Origin: Paenibacillus sp. FSL H8-0537
GTDB taxonomy: Bacteria; Bacillota; Bacilli; Paenibacillales; Paenibacillaceae
Direction of reading: 5' to 3'
Assembly: GCF_038051995.1 (NCBI RefSeq)
Contig: NZ_CP150290.1
Location: 6,734,501 to 6,798,500, forward strand
DNA: 64,000 nucleotides
Below, piece after piece: positions 17,262-25,552 of the stretch (positions within the stretch are counted from its first letter, which is position 1; each line of letters starts with the position of its first letter). Made by a program: the position numbers and the translations under genes. Under the pieces are notes generated by a model. That model saw only the letters and a list, made by a program, of their open reading frames with translations, did not search any database and was not told the origin of the DNA.

Positions 17262-18047
17262 TCACAATTCGCCGGCAGCTTTGGCGCCTTGGCTATGCAG
17301 CCAATGAACCAGATCAGCAGCAGAACTGCGCTGCGCCGCGTCCAGCGGGGTCAATCCATCCCAAACCGAAATCCAGTTCAGTTCAGCGCCTCGGCCGAGA
17401 AGGTACTCTGCAGTGCGCCGTTGTCCACCGTGGCAAGCGCACCAGAAGGCGACGGTAATCTTGTCCGGAGGTGAAGAGCGACTTGCTCCCCAAGGGTATC
17501 GTTCTGAAAGTGTGGAACCGGCGAAGTAAGCCTCAATTTCAGCCAATTGTCCTAGCGCAGCCGCATGCCAGAGTGCGATTTGCGCTCCACGTTCAACCAA
17601 CCTATGCGCTGCCCGCCACTGTGCGAACGCTACTGCATCATCCAGCGGTGTACCGCCTGCGATCACTGCACCTGGCGCTTCGATATCGGCACCAGCATCA
17701 AGAAGCGCATCAAGCACTTTAATGTCATCGCAACTCGAAGCCCAATGAAGCGGCGTCTCGGTGTGCGATCCAGTGAACCGAGCATTCACCTCCGCACCAA
17801 ACTCGATTAGCGTACTAACAGTAGCCGCACCGTTAGGAAAGTGACCGGGCCAGTCGGTCACGACATGCAAAAGTGTTCGAGACATTCCACAACTATTGTC
17901 TTCGTTGTTATTGTCTCTACCGATCATTCTTGCCGTAGCCAAGCCCGGATTCTCTTCAAGAAGTCGTTTCAACGATGGGATATCGCCAGTGTGGATCGCT
18001 TTAACAACGGTTACTGCCAGCGTTTCATCTTCGTAAATAAATTCCAT
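17262..18047 (-). CDS. ankyrin-repeat protein
   Basis: A 261-residue soluble protein of about six ankyrin units, seen as recurring TPLHWAS, ALLDAGADIEAP, TPLDDA and YLLGRGAELN blocks. Ankyrins mediate protein contacts, and no catalytic domain is visible. GAGGAGA lies 7 nt before the ATG. It has no obvious partner gene, and its 3' end converges on the SDR gene. Confidence 0.8.
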   Translation of the reverse strand: MEFIYEDETLAVTVVKAIHTGDIPSLKRLLEENPGLATARMIGRDNNNEDNSCGMSRTLLHVVTDWPGHFPNGAATVSTLIEFGAEVNARFTGSHTETPLHWASSCDDIKVLDALLDAGADIEAPGAVIAGGTPLDDAVAFAQWRAAHRLVERGAQIALWHAAALGQLAEIEAYFAGSTLSERYPWGASRSSPPDKITVAFWCACHGGQRRTAEYLLGRGAELNWISVWDGLTPLDAAQRSSAADLVHWLHSQGAKAAGEL

Positions 18048-18322
18048 ATCCCAATCTCCTCACACACCTATATAATCAGTTCTATATCTGTCCTTCAAGA
18101 ATTGTGTAACCATTTGAATTATATACTGTCTTAAATTTAAGCTCCGCAAATTCGCCGTACTTGAAGTATTCGTGGAAGGATAATAATGTCCTGCCCGTTA
18201 GCTTAACCCCCTATCCAATCTAAACCTTTATTTTCTTTTGATAGGCGCGTGTTGATACGGATATTCGCATCCGCGGCATGACTCCATTCGCACAATTGTG
18301 GGCTAAAATCATATAACGACGC

Positions 18323-18368
18323 AAAAAAAGACAAGGAGCGAGGGATTCACCCTCTTCCTTGTCTTTTT
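18323..18368 (-). terminator. bidirectional terminator after the GH3 gene
   Basis: GACAAGGA/TCCTTGTC with inner AGGG/CCCT pairing, flanked by A and T runs on both sides, gives a good minus-strand U-tract for the beta-glucosidase mRNA. The rest of 18048-18430 holds no gene I can support. Confidence 0.85.
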
Positions 18369-18430
18369 CATAGCTATCTTAGGCTGATGGCTCCACTTAC
18401 ACTAAACGTTATGCTTCCGCTTCCTTGAGG

Positions 18431-20959
18431 CTACGCGAGCCATTCAAACCCCGCTGTCAGCGTTTCTCTTGAGCTTCCGCCTACGTAAACCTTGAACTGC
18501 CCTGCTTCTATCTGCCAAATCATAGCTGCTGTTGTAAATTTCAAATGCTCCTCCGAAAGGGTAAAGACCGCTTTCCGGCTTTCTCCCGCTTCCAGCCACA
18601 GCTTCTGGAACCCTTTCAGCTCCTTCACCGGACGAACGACACTGCCGTGAACGTCCTGAACGTACAGCTGCACGATTTCTTCTCCAGCTCTGCTGCCTGT
18701 ATTCGTCACCGTGACGGAGACCTCCAGCGTGTCGCCCACCCGCAGCTCAGAGCGGCTAAGCACAAGCTCTGAATAAGCAAATGCCGTATAGCTGAGGCCA
18801 TAGCCAAATGGGTACAAGGGCTCATTCGGGCCATCCATGTATTTGGAAATAAACTTCTGGCCGCTGTTGCTCTCCGTAAGCGGACGGCCAGTTCGGAAAT
18901 GATTGTAATACACAGGCACTTGGCCCGTCTTGTATGGAAAGCTCATCGTCAGCTTGCCCGATGGATTGTAATCGCCCAGAAGAACATCTGCTAAAGCATG
19001 CCCCGCTTGCGAGCCAAGGAACCAGCTTTCCACTATCGCAGCCATGTGGTTATCAAACCATTCCAGCACCAATGGACGGCCATTGGTCAAAATAAGCACG
19101 ACCGGCTTGCCTGTCTGCGCAATTGCCTTAGCCAGCTCCAATTGGGCATCCGGCAGCGTCACATCCATACGAGATGCCGCCTCGCCAGACATATCGCTGC
19201 TCTCGCCCAACGCCAGCAGCACGATATCTGCTTTGCTCGCCTGCTCCAAGGCGCGCTCGATGCCTCCGGCCAGCGGCTCATGCACGCCGCAGCCTTCTGC
19301 ATACAGCAGCTGCTCCGGTGCGAAGCCCTTCGCTGCCAAGCCTTGCAGCAGCGTCGCCGTTTCACTCGCGTAATTGGAAAACTGCCACGGCCCGAGCAAA
19401 TCCCGGCTGGCCGCGAACGGCCCGATAACCGCCAGCTTGGAGCCATACGCAAGCGGCAGCACGCCGTTATTTTTCAGCAGCACAATGGATTTGCGGGCTA
19501 CGTCACGACTTGCCTCCAAATGCTCAGGCGACAAATAATGCTTGTACGCTTCTTCTGGCCTCACATAACGGTAAGGAGCATCCATAATGCCTATTTTAAA
19601 TTTATAGGTCAAAATCCGGCGCACCGCCGCATTCAACTGCTCCTCCGTCACCCTTCCTTCTGCCAGAAGCGCCGGAAGATGCTCCTCGTACAGCCTGGTC
19701 ACCATTTCAATATCCATCGTTGCATGCAGCGCTTGCGCGGCAGCCTCTTTGCCGTTCTCGGCAGCGCCATGGACGACCAGCTCATCAATGGCCGCATAAT
19801 CGGAGATGAGCATGCCCTCGAACCCAAGCTCCTCCCGCAGCAGATCACGCAATATGCGGGTATTTCCAGCAATCGGAATGCCATCGTACAAATTAAAAGC
19901 ATTCATGACCGATCCGGCGCCGGCCTCAATGCCCGCACGGAAGGGCGGCAAAAACACGTCACGCAGCGTACGCTCGGAAATATCGACCGTATTGTAATCC
20001 CGGCCTGCCTCGGCCGCTCCATACGCGATAAAATGCTTCAAGCAGGCAATCATTGTATCCTGATCCAGCAGGCTTTCACCTTGAAATCCCTCTACCTGAG
20101 CTTTAGCAATGGCAGCGCCAAGATACGGGTCCTCGCCCGCTCCCTCAACTACCCTGCCCCATCTGGCATCGCGAGTAACATCGACCATTGGCGCATGATT
20201 ATACGTAATGCCGGAAGCTGCGGCCTCCTTGGCCGCGATTGCGCAGGCTTTGCGAATCGCCTCCATATCCCAACTGCATGCCCAAGCTAGCGGCACTGGA
20301 AAAATCGTCTGATAACCGTGAATCACATCGGCATTAAACAACAGCGGAATACGGAGCGGCGACTGCTCGACCGCAATTCTTTGCAGCTCCAGTACCTGAC
20401 TCATATCGAATGCGCCTAATATTGAGCCAATCTTCCCTTTTGCGATCAACACCTCAACCGGCTCGCTCTCCACATCGCCGCCGAACGAGAAGTTCGACGC
20501 TCCGACCTGGCTCATTTGTCCGATTTTCTCCTCCACGCTCATTCGTTCTAGCAGCAGCTCCACTTGCTCGGCGATTTCTGCCTCCGTTCGCTCTACGACT
20601 GTTCCGCCCTGCACCTCAGCAGCTCTCACTAAAAGGGAATCATTGCGAAAGGTCGGATGCCCTTTCTCCCCTTCGAGCGGAAAGGGACCGCCAAACGGTA
20701 AAGTCACCATGCCTGTGAGCGATGTTTCTCCAAATATAAGGTGAACCGTCATATTCGCTCCAAACATCGCCAGATGACCGGTTGCCTTAAGCTCATTGCC
20801 TTTGCTTCCTTCCGCCTTCAGGCCGCCTGCCTCAAAGCTGTATATGCCTGGTACCGAATGCACAGCAAGCCGATAATCGCCGTCCCATTCCTCTACCGTA
20901 AAAATAAACAGCGCGGAGCCTTCCCCTATTTTCACATGCCCATGCCATACGCCCTTCAT
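18431..20959 (-). CDS. GH3 beta-glucosidase with extra N-terminal beta-domain
   Basis: An 842-residue glycoside hydrolase family 3 enzyme. Residues 1-125 form an unrecognised beta-rich domain absent from typical BglX-like proteins. The catalytic (alpha/beta)8 domain follows from about 135 (LLERMSVEEKIGQM), with nucleophile D387 in LISDYAA. The second alpha/beta domain lies at about 480-690 and a fibronectin III-like domain at about 770-840. No signal peptide is seen, so it probably acts on imported oligosaccharides in the cytoplasm. ATG at 20959 is chosen because GAGAGGA lies 8 nt upstream; the frame extends further without an SD. It may work on sugars brought in by the ABC system at 5-12 kb, but that link is inferred from content only. 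Confidence 0.9.
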   Translation of the reverse strand: MKGVWHGHVKIGEGSALFIFTVEEWDGDYRLAVHSVPGIYSFEAGGLKAEGSKGNELKATGHLAMFGANMTVHLIFGETSLTGMVTLPFGGPFPLEGEKGHPTFRNDSLLVRAAEVQGGTVVERTEAEIAEQVELLLERMSVEEKIGQMSQVGASNFSFGGDVESEPVEVLIAKGKIGSILGAFDMSQVLELQRIAVEQSPLRIPLLFNADVIHGYQTIFPVPLAWACSWDMEAIRKACAIAAKEAAASGITYNHAPMVDVTRDARWGRVVEGAGEDPYLGAAIAKAQVEGFQGESLLDQDTMIACLKHFIAYGAAEAGRDYNTVDISERTLRDVFLPPFRAGIEAGAGSVMNAFNLYDGIPIAGNTRILRDLLREELGFEGMLISDYAAIDELVVHGAAENGKEAAAQALHATMDIEMVTRLYEEHLPALLAEGRVTEEQLNAAVRRILTYKFKIGIMDAPYRYVRPEEAYKHYLSPEHLEASRDVARKSIVLLKNNGVLPLAYGSKLAVIGPFAASRDLLGPWQFSNYASETATLLQGLAAKGFAPEQLLYAEGCGVHEPLAGGIERALEQASKADIVLLALGESSDMSGEAASRMDVTLPDAQLELAKAIAQTGKPVVLILTNGRPLVLEWFDNHMAAIVESWFLGSQAGHALADVLLGDYNPSGKLTMSFPYKTGQVPVYYNHFRTGRPLTESNSGQKFISKYMDGPNEPLYPFGYGLSYTAFAYSELVLSRSELRVGDTLEVSVTVTNTGSRAGEEIVQLYVQDVHGSVVRPVKELKGFQKLWLEAGESRKAVFTLSEEHLKFTTAAMIWQIEAGQFKVYVGGSSRETLTAGFEWLA

Positions 20960-21136
20960 CGCTATCGTCCTCTCTTCATTAAAAGTGCTGCATTTGATTA
21001 GTTTGATTAGTTTGACTATAACCTTTATGCATCCACCCTCACTACCGATAAGACGACTATTTATTAGTACTTTTGCGACTAGAATAGGGGGATGCTTCGA
21101 CACATCCACAATAATGGGATTCATTTACTTCTGAAT

Positions 21137-21184
21137 AAAAAAAGCTTCCGAATACGCCTAAATGGCGCTTCGAAAGCTTCTTTT
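21137..21184 (-). terminator. terminator of the 96-residue protein gene
   Basis: On the minus strand AAGCTT and CGCC pair with GGCG and AGCTT in a long stem with small bulges, followed by seven T residues. It separates the small gene from the downstream GH3 gene. Confidence 0.8.
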
Positions 21185-21195
21185 AATTATACTGC

Positions 21196-21486
21196 TTAAT
21201 CAACGTACCCAGCCACGCCTTGATCCATCAAATATTCCATTTCCAGATCAAGAATCGTCTCAACCATAAGCTCATCCAGCTTCACATCACGCTGCTTCAG
21301 GATGTAATCGACCAGCTCATCGCTGTCAACTTCAACCTCACCAGAAGCGTTCTCCTGCGCATTGTTAATGAAGGTCATTTCATGCTTAAGTACCAGCTTT
21401 ACATCCGCTTCGGATGCCTTCGCCTTACTCGTTATGTACGCGATCAGCTGTTGCTCGTCGATTTGGTCATTTCCTTGCTCGCTCAT
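21196..21486 (-). CDS. small acidic protein with two similar helical units
   Basis: A 96-residue protein of unknown family, strongly acidic and probably all-helical. Two halves resemble each other: QLIAYITSKA...VLKHEMTFI and ELVDYILKQ...ILDLEMEYL, which suggests an internal duplication of a unit of about 40 residues. GAGGAG precedes the ATG, and a terminator follows. It lies between the chemoreceptor and GH3 genes with no evident functional link. Confidence 0.7.
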   Translation of the reverse strand: MSEQGNDQIDEQQLIAYITSKAKASEADVKLVLKHEMTFINNAQENASGEVEVDSDELVDYILKQRDVKLDELMVETILDLEMEYLMDQGVAGYVD

Positions 21487-21571
21487 CTGTCATCATCTCC
21501 TCATGGGCTGTCTAATGTCATTGTATCACAACGGCCCCTTCGTATCTAAGCATGCTCAGCAGCTAAACAAA

Positions 21572-23272
21572 TTACGCCTGCTCTTTCTCAAAAGTAAACT
21601 TCTGGATTTCGCCCCGCAGCACATTAGCCATCTGGCTCAGCGACTCGGCCGAAGCTGAAATTTCCTCCATCGATGCCAGCTGCTCCTCGCAAACGGCAGC
21701 CACGCTTTGAGAATTGCCCGAAATGTTATTCGCAAGCACGACCAACTGCTCCTCGGTTGCGAGCTGCTGCTCTGTCGAAGCGGCCAGTTCCTCCGCCGAT
21801 GCCGATACTTCCTGAACTTGGCTGGTTACCGTACGAATTGCCGCATAAACCTGCTCAAAAGCTTCGCCTGTCTGATTCATATAAGCGGTGCTGGACTCAA
21901 CCTCACCAGAGCCCTTCTGCATGGACACGACTGCGCCATTCACCTTGTCCACCATAGCCCGAATGGAAACGGCGATTTTATCGGATGCTTCACCGGTCTG
22001 CTCAGCCAGCTTTTTCACCTCGCCAGCAACGACAGCAAAGCCTCTGCCGCCTTCGCCTGCACGTGCCGCCTCGATGGATGCGTTCAGCGACAGCAGGTTT
22101 GTCTGATTGGCAATTTCGCGAATAAACTGTGTAATTCCCTCAATTGCCCGCGATTGCTCGCCAAGCTCGTAAATGACAGCAGCAGATTGATCAATGGTCT
22201 GGTGGAGCTGCTTCATTTGGCCAATCGTCTCACCGAGCAGCGCACTGCCGCGTTCTGCCTGCTGTAAGGCAAGCTCGGACGATTCCGAAGTAACCGTAGC
22301 TGAATCGGCAATACGCTGAATGCTGATGGCGCTCTCTTCAATCGCCTGCTTATTCTCATTAATGCTGGCAGACTGCTGATCCGATGCTTCCGATACCTCC
22401 TGCACAGACTCCGCTATATGGTTGGAAGCCATTACTGCCTGCTCCGCCCCGCCAGAAAGCTCCTTCGACGCTGCTTCAACCTCCACCGCATTATGATTGA
22501 TGGCCAGCATCAACTGCCGCAAATTTTGCTTCATTCTATTGAAATCCAAAGCCATCGCTCCGATTTCATCCTTCTGTCGCAGCACAATATCTGCTCCCGT
22601 CAGGTCGCCATCTGCGATTTGCCGCGCTGCCTGGGCTACCTTCTGGACAGGACGGGCAATCATTTGTCCAATGAGCAATGCAAGAGCGATACCAAGAACC
22701 ATAGCGACGATAATCGTTGTTATAATGATCGTCTGCACCTCGCTGACTTGCTTAGTCAAGCTGACCTTTCCTTCATTTAGCATATCCGTCTGATATTTCT
22801 CCAGCTCAGTAGCGGCACTCAAAAACTTCTCTGAAATTGGCATACCCTTTGTTTCAAGCAATAAGATCACCTGATCCATATCACCTTGCTGTTTGGCTGC
22901 AATAAACTCCAGCGATGCCGCATTATAATCTGCTTCCAACTGCTTGAGCTCCTCGGTTAATTCGATCGCCAGCTGCGATTTAATGCTGCTCCTCAATTGG
23001 TTGATCGTATCGGCAAACGATCGGCGATCCGCTTCATATTTTTCCAACTGCGAAGAGCCCCCTGTAATTAAGTGCCCCCTTACATAGCTGAATTCACTCA
23101 TCGTTAATGCCTTAAGCTTATTCACCCAAATAATTTTCTGAACACGGTCATTCAGCAAATCCTGATAGGCCTGATTAAGAGACGTAAGCTGAAACAAGCT
23201 TATTGCGCCGACGGTCAAAGTAAGCAATAATACTGCTGCAAAACCTGAAATCAGTTTTTTTCTAATATTCAC
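21572..23272 (-). CDS. methyl-accepting chemotaxis protein with four-helix-bundle sensor
   Basis: A 566-residue chemoreceptor with membrane spans at about 8-30 and 185-207. The short periplasmic-type domain between them is all-helical and of 4HB_MCP character. A HAMP domain (about 208-262) and the signalling coiled coil follow, with tip [20 protein letters not shown]. The start codon is GTG at 23272, with AAGGGAG 9 nt upstream. A near-consensus catabolite-responsive sequence overlaps that SD. It shares strand but not operon structure with the small gene downstream. The ligand is unknown. Confidence 0.93.
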   Translation of the reverse strand: MNIRKKLISGFAAVLLLTLTVGAISLFQLTSLNQAYQDLLNDRVQKIIWVNKLKALTMSEFSYVRGHLITGGSSQLEKYEADRRSFADTINQLRSSIKSQLAIELTEELKQLEADYNAASLEFIAAKQQGDMDQVILLLETKGMPISEKFLSAATELEKYQTDMLNEGKVSLTKQVSEVQTIIITTIIVAMVLGIALALLIGQMIARPVQKVAQAARQIADGDLTGADIVLRQKDEIGAMALDFNRMKQNLRQLMLAINHNAVEVEAASKELSGGAEQAVMASNHIAESVQEVSEASDQQSASINENKQAIEESAISIQRIADSATVTSESSELALQQAERGSALLGETIGQMKQLHQTIDQSAAVIYELGEQSRAIEGITQFIREIANQTNLLSLNASIEAARAGEGGRGFAVVAGEVKKLAEQTGEASDKIAVSIRAMVDKVNGAVVSMQKGSGEVESSTAYMNQTGEAFEQVYAAIRTVTSQVQEVSASAEELAASTEQQLATEEQLVVLANNISGNSQSVAAVCEEQLASMEEISASAESLSQMANVLRGEIQKFTFEKEQA

Positions 23273-23487
23273 ATGAAAGCGCTCCCTTTTATCTTATGTA
23301 TTAGTTCTCTTTACCTATTAAACCAATTTATTCGAGTCTAAACAACTATATTCAGCAAATTTCGACTTTCGGACACGAATTATACCCTTTCTTCTTGTTT
23401 CGAATTCAGTTAGAATATTTCAATGTGTGTTAGTAGTCGGCAAATACGCATGAAACAGAGGAAATCGCAGGATTATTGGAGGCTTAT

Positions 23488-24108
23488 ATGCAAAAGGAAT
23501 CATCGAACGTCAAAATTATGAATGCTGATCCGAGCGCCCTAGGCTTATTCGGACTAGCCATCGTCACCTTGGTCGCATCATCCCAAAAGCTCGGAATTAC
23601 AACGGGCTACAGCTTCGTTATCCCATGGGCCATCTTCCTGGGCGCATTCGCCCAGTTATTCGCTTGCATTCAAGATTCCAAGCGGAACAATACATTCGGT
23701 ACGACAGCTTTCGGCGCTTATGCGTTTTTCTGGTTTGCAGTCGCAACAAGCTGGATGTTTAAAATGGGTGTCTTTGGCACCGCGCTCGCAGGCGATGTTG
23801 ATGGCAAGCAGCTCGGCTTCGCTTTCGCCGGCTATCTCGTATTTACTTTGTTTATGACCATTGGCGCGGTTGAAACGAACCGTGTGCTGCTGATCATTTT
23901 CTGCTTGATTGATCTATTGTTCCTAGGACTTACGCTCGATGCTTTCGGTGTTGCACCTGAAATTTTCCATACGCTGGCTGCCTACTCCGAGCTCGCTATC
24001 GGCATCGTATCGCTTTACGGCTGCGGCGCTTCCGTGCTTAACGCTCATTTCGGCCGGAGCTTCCTGCCGATTGGCAAGCCGTTCGGCATTTTCAAGCCAC
24101 GCGCTTAG
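23488..24108 (+). CDS. acetate/succinate transporter, GPR1/FUN34/YaaH (SatP) family
   Basis: A 206-residue membrane protein with six hydrophobic spans. The family signature near the N-terminus is a variant of NPAPLGL (here ADPSALGLFGLA). Members move acetate and related short acids with protons across the cytoplasmic membrane. ATG at 23488 is used because GGAGG lies 5 nt upstream; the earlier TTG overlaps that SD. It is monocistronic, followed by a dispersed repeat and then a terminator. Confidence 0.88.
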   Translation: MQKESSNVKIMNADPSALGLFGLAIVTLVASSQKLGITTGYSFVIPWAIFLGAFAQLFACIQDSKRNNTFGTTAFGAYAFFWFAVATSWMFKMGVFGTALAGDVDGKQLGFAFAGYLVFTLFMTIGAVETNRVLLIIFCLIDLLFLGLTLDAFGVAPEIFHTLAAYSELAIGIVSLYGCGASVLNAHFGRSFLPIGKPFGIFKPRA

Positions 24109-24115
24109 CTGCGCT

Positions 24116-24226
24116 CAAGGTGAAACGGCTGTCGCCGTCCTTTGGCGGCTCGGCGCGTTTCAGTCCGAGAAATATAAGCCGAGTATAAGGGGGAATCCTA
24201 TACTTTCTTATATTTTCTTTAAACCG
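24116..24226 (+). repeat. dispersed hairpin repeat, copy 2 (complete)
   Basis: Module one, AAGGTGAAACGGCTGTCGCC then GTCCTTTGGCGGC and a returning CGTTTC arm, is followed by module two, AAATATAAGCC...CTTATATTTT. This is the clearest full-length plus-strand copy. It lies between the SatP stop codon and its terminator. Confidence 0.8.
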
Positions 24227-24230
24227 CCTC

Positions 24231-24268
24231 CCGCGCCGATTCGCGGAGGCGGTTTTTTGATTTATTTT
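24231..24268 (+). terminator. terminator of the SatP-family gene
   Basis: AACCGCCTCC/GGAGGCGGTT stem followed by TTTTTT. Strong and well formed, but more than 110 nt past the stop because the repeat intervenes. Confidence 0.85.
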
Positions 24269-24402
24269 CAAAACGAATCAAACTTGGGTATAACTACGTA
24301 TAAGCATTACAACCTGCATTTGCGGGTTTAGAATCTGGATGGTTGAAGCTATGAAGCTGTTAAGCAATAGATGGATTTTATGAATGAAAGGGGCAAATGA
24401 TA

Positions 24403-24828
24403 ATGGATAACTTGATTACAGGCCAGCCTTACCGCTTTAAGGATGAACAGGAGCAGCAGACGGCACCCGAGGATACGCCGAATGTGAATGAGTGGACGTC
24501 CAAAATTGGCGATTCCGCCAAACAGGAAAAGTATGTGAAGCAAGGCTTTCTGCGTAAAATTAAAAAACACGCAAAAAAAATCCCTTTTGCGAAGCACGCC
24601 GTTGCTATGTACTACTGCGCCGTTGACGCCAATACGCCTACTTCGGCTAAAGTCATTGCCATTGGGGCACTCGCTTATATTTTGCTGCCGATTGATTTGA
24701 TTCCGGATTTTGTGCTCGGCATTGGCTATACCGATGATGCAGCAGCCTTCTGGGCGGCATACCGCAGCATCAGCATCCATGTGACGGACGCACATACGGA
24801 GATGGCGGAGCAGTGGTTTGCGAATTAA
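24403..24828 (+). CDS. YkvA-family DUF1232 membrane protein
   Basis: A 141-residue protein with a polar N-terminal half and a C-terminal DUF1232 segment. The signature here is AIGALAYILLPIDLIPDFVLGIGYTDD, split between a hydrophobic helix and a conserved Pro/Asp-rich turn (quoted as blocks AYILLPIDLIPDF and GYTDDAAAF). The biochemical function of the family is not established. ATG at 24403 is preferred because AAAGGGG lies 9 nt upstream. Its stop lies 8 nt inside the next gene, so the two are translationally coupled. Confidence 0.82.
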   Translation: MDNLITGQPYRFKDEQEQQTAPEDTPNVNEWTSKIGDSAKQEKYVKQGFLRKIKKHAKKIPFAKHAVAMYYCAVDANTPTSAKVIAIGALAYILLPIDLIPDFVLGIGYTDDAAAFWAAYRSISIHVTDAHTEMAEQWFAN

Positions 24829-25327
24829 ACGCAAACGAGGCAACGGCGGCCTAGCCCGGACGCTTGCCCTCGCAGCCGCTGCTGGTGCAGGGGCTGGCTT
24901 GCTGATCGGATTGTATATGAAGGCCGTTCAGCAGTTGACCGGACAAACCGTCTACACGCTGCTGCTCAATGTCGATTATATCCCGCTGCTGAACGAGCTG
25001 GCGCTATCCGAGCTATGGGAATTCGCCTTGCACTTGTTCGTATCTGCACTCGTCGGCATCGGACTAGCTCTCTTCTTCAGGATCGTTCGCTGGCCCGTGG
25101 TACGGCAAACCTATTCCGCTATGGCGGTCAGCTTGCTAATCGGATTGGTGCTTTTTCAGACTACGCTTCTGTCAGATCGTACGCCGTCCATCGGAAGCGG
25201 CGCCGCGTGGACTTGGTGGCTTGTTGGCCATGTCGTTTATGGGTGGGTGCTGGGGGAGCTGCTCGCGATAACACGAAATGTTAGTAGGGTAGGTAAAAGG
25301 AACCACGGGAAGCAACGTCAAACTTAA
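24818..25327 (+). CDS. YqhR-like conserved membrane protein
   Basis: A 169-residue protein with four hydrophobic segments (about 14-36, 67-90, 98-116 and 130-150) and a basic tail. The size, topology and HVVYGWVLGELLA motif resemble YqhR of Bacilli, but this is a tentative match. The start is TTG at 24818, with GGAG 7 nt upstream, overlapping the DUF1232 gene. The function is unknown. Confidence 0.7.
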   Translation: MRIKRKRGNGGLARTLALAAAAGAGAGLLIGLYMKAVQQLTGQTVYTLLLNVDYIPLLNELALSELWEFALHLFVSALVGIGLALFFRIVRWPVVRQTYSAMAVSLLIGLVLFQTTLLSDRTPSIGSGAAWTWWLVGHVVYGWVLGELLAITRNVSRVGKRNHGKQRQT

Positions 25328-25339
25328 TATAGGCTTTGG

Positions 25340-25369
25340 AAAAATGCGATCATTGGATCGCATTTTTTA
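25340..25369 (+). terminator. terminator of the DUF1232/YqhR-like operon
   Basis: AAAATGCGATC pairs with GATCGCATTTT around a 4-nt loop and runs into T6, 13 nt after the stop codon. Confidence 0.9.
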
Positions 25370-25552
25370 TTTGTGGTGGAATCCCTTTAATAAATTAAAA
25401 ATTAAATATACTATAATATTTAATTTTTAATATTTTCCCTTTTGTTTCTTTATAATTTTATTGCTATCAAAATAATGGGTATGGTACATTGGGACTATCT
25501 GTTTACAGCCAGATATATTGTTTAATTTATTAGAGGGATGGGATCACTATTT

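Noticed and set aside
18998..20290. 430-codon plus-strand frame opposite the GH3 gene
   Set aside because: Shadow frame created by codon bias of the beta-glucosidase; composition is Arg/Gln/His-rich without domain features.
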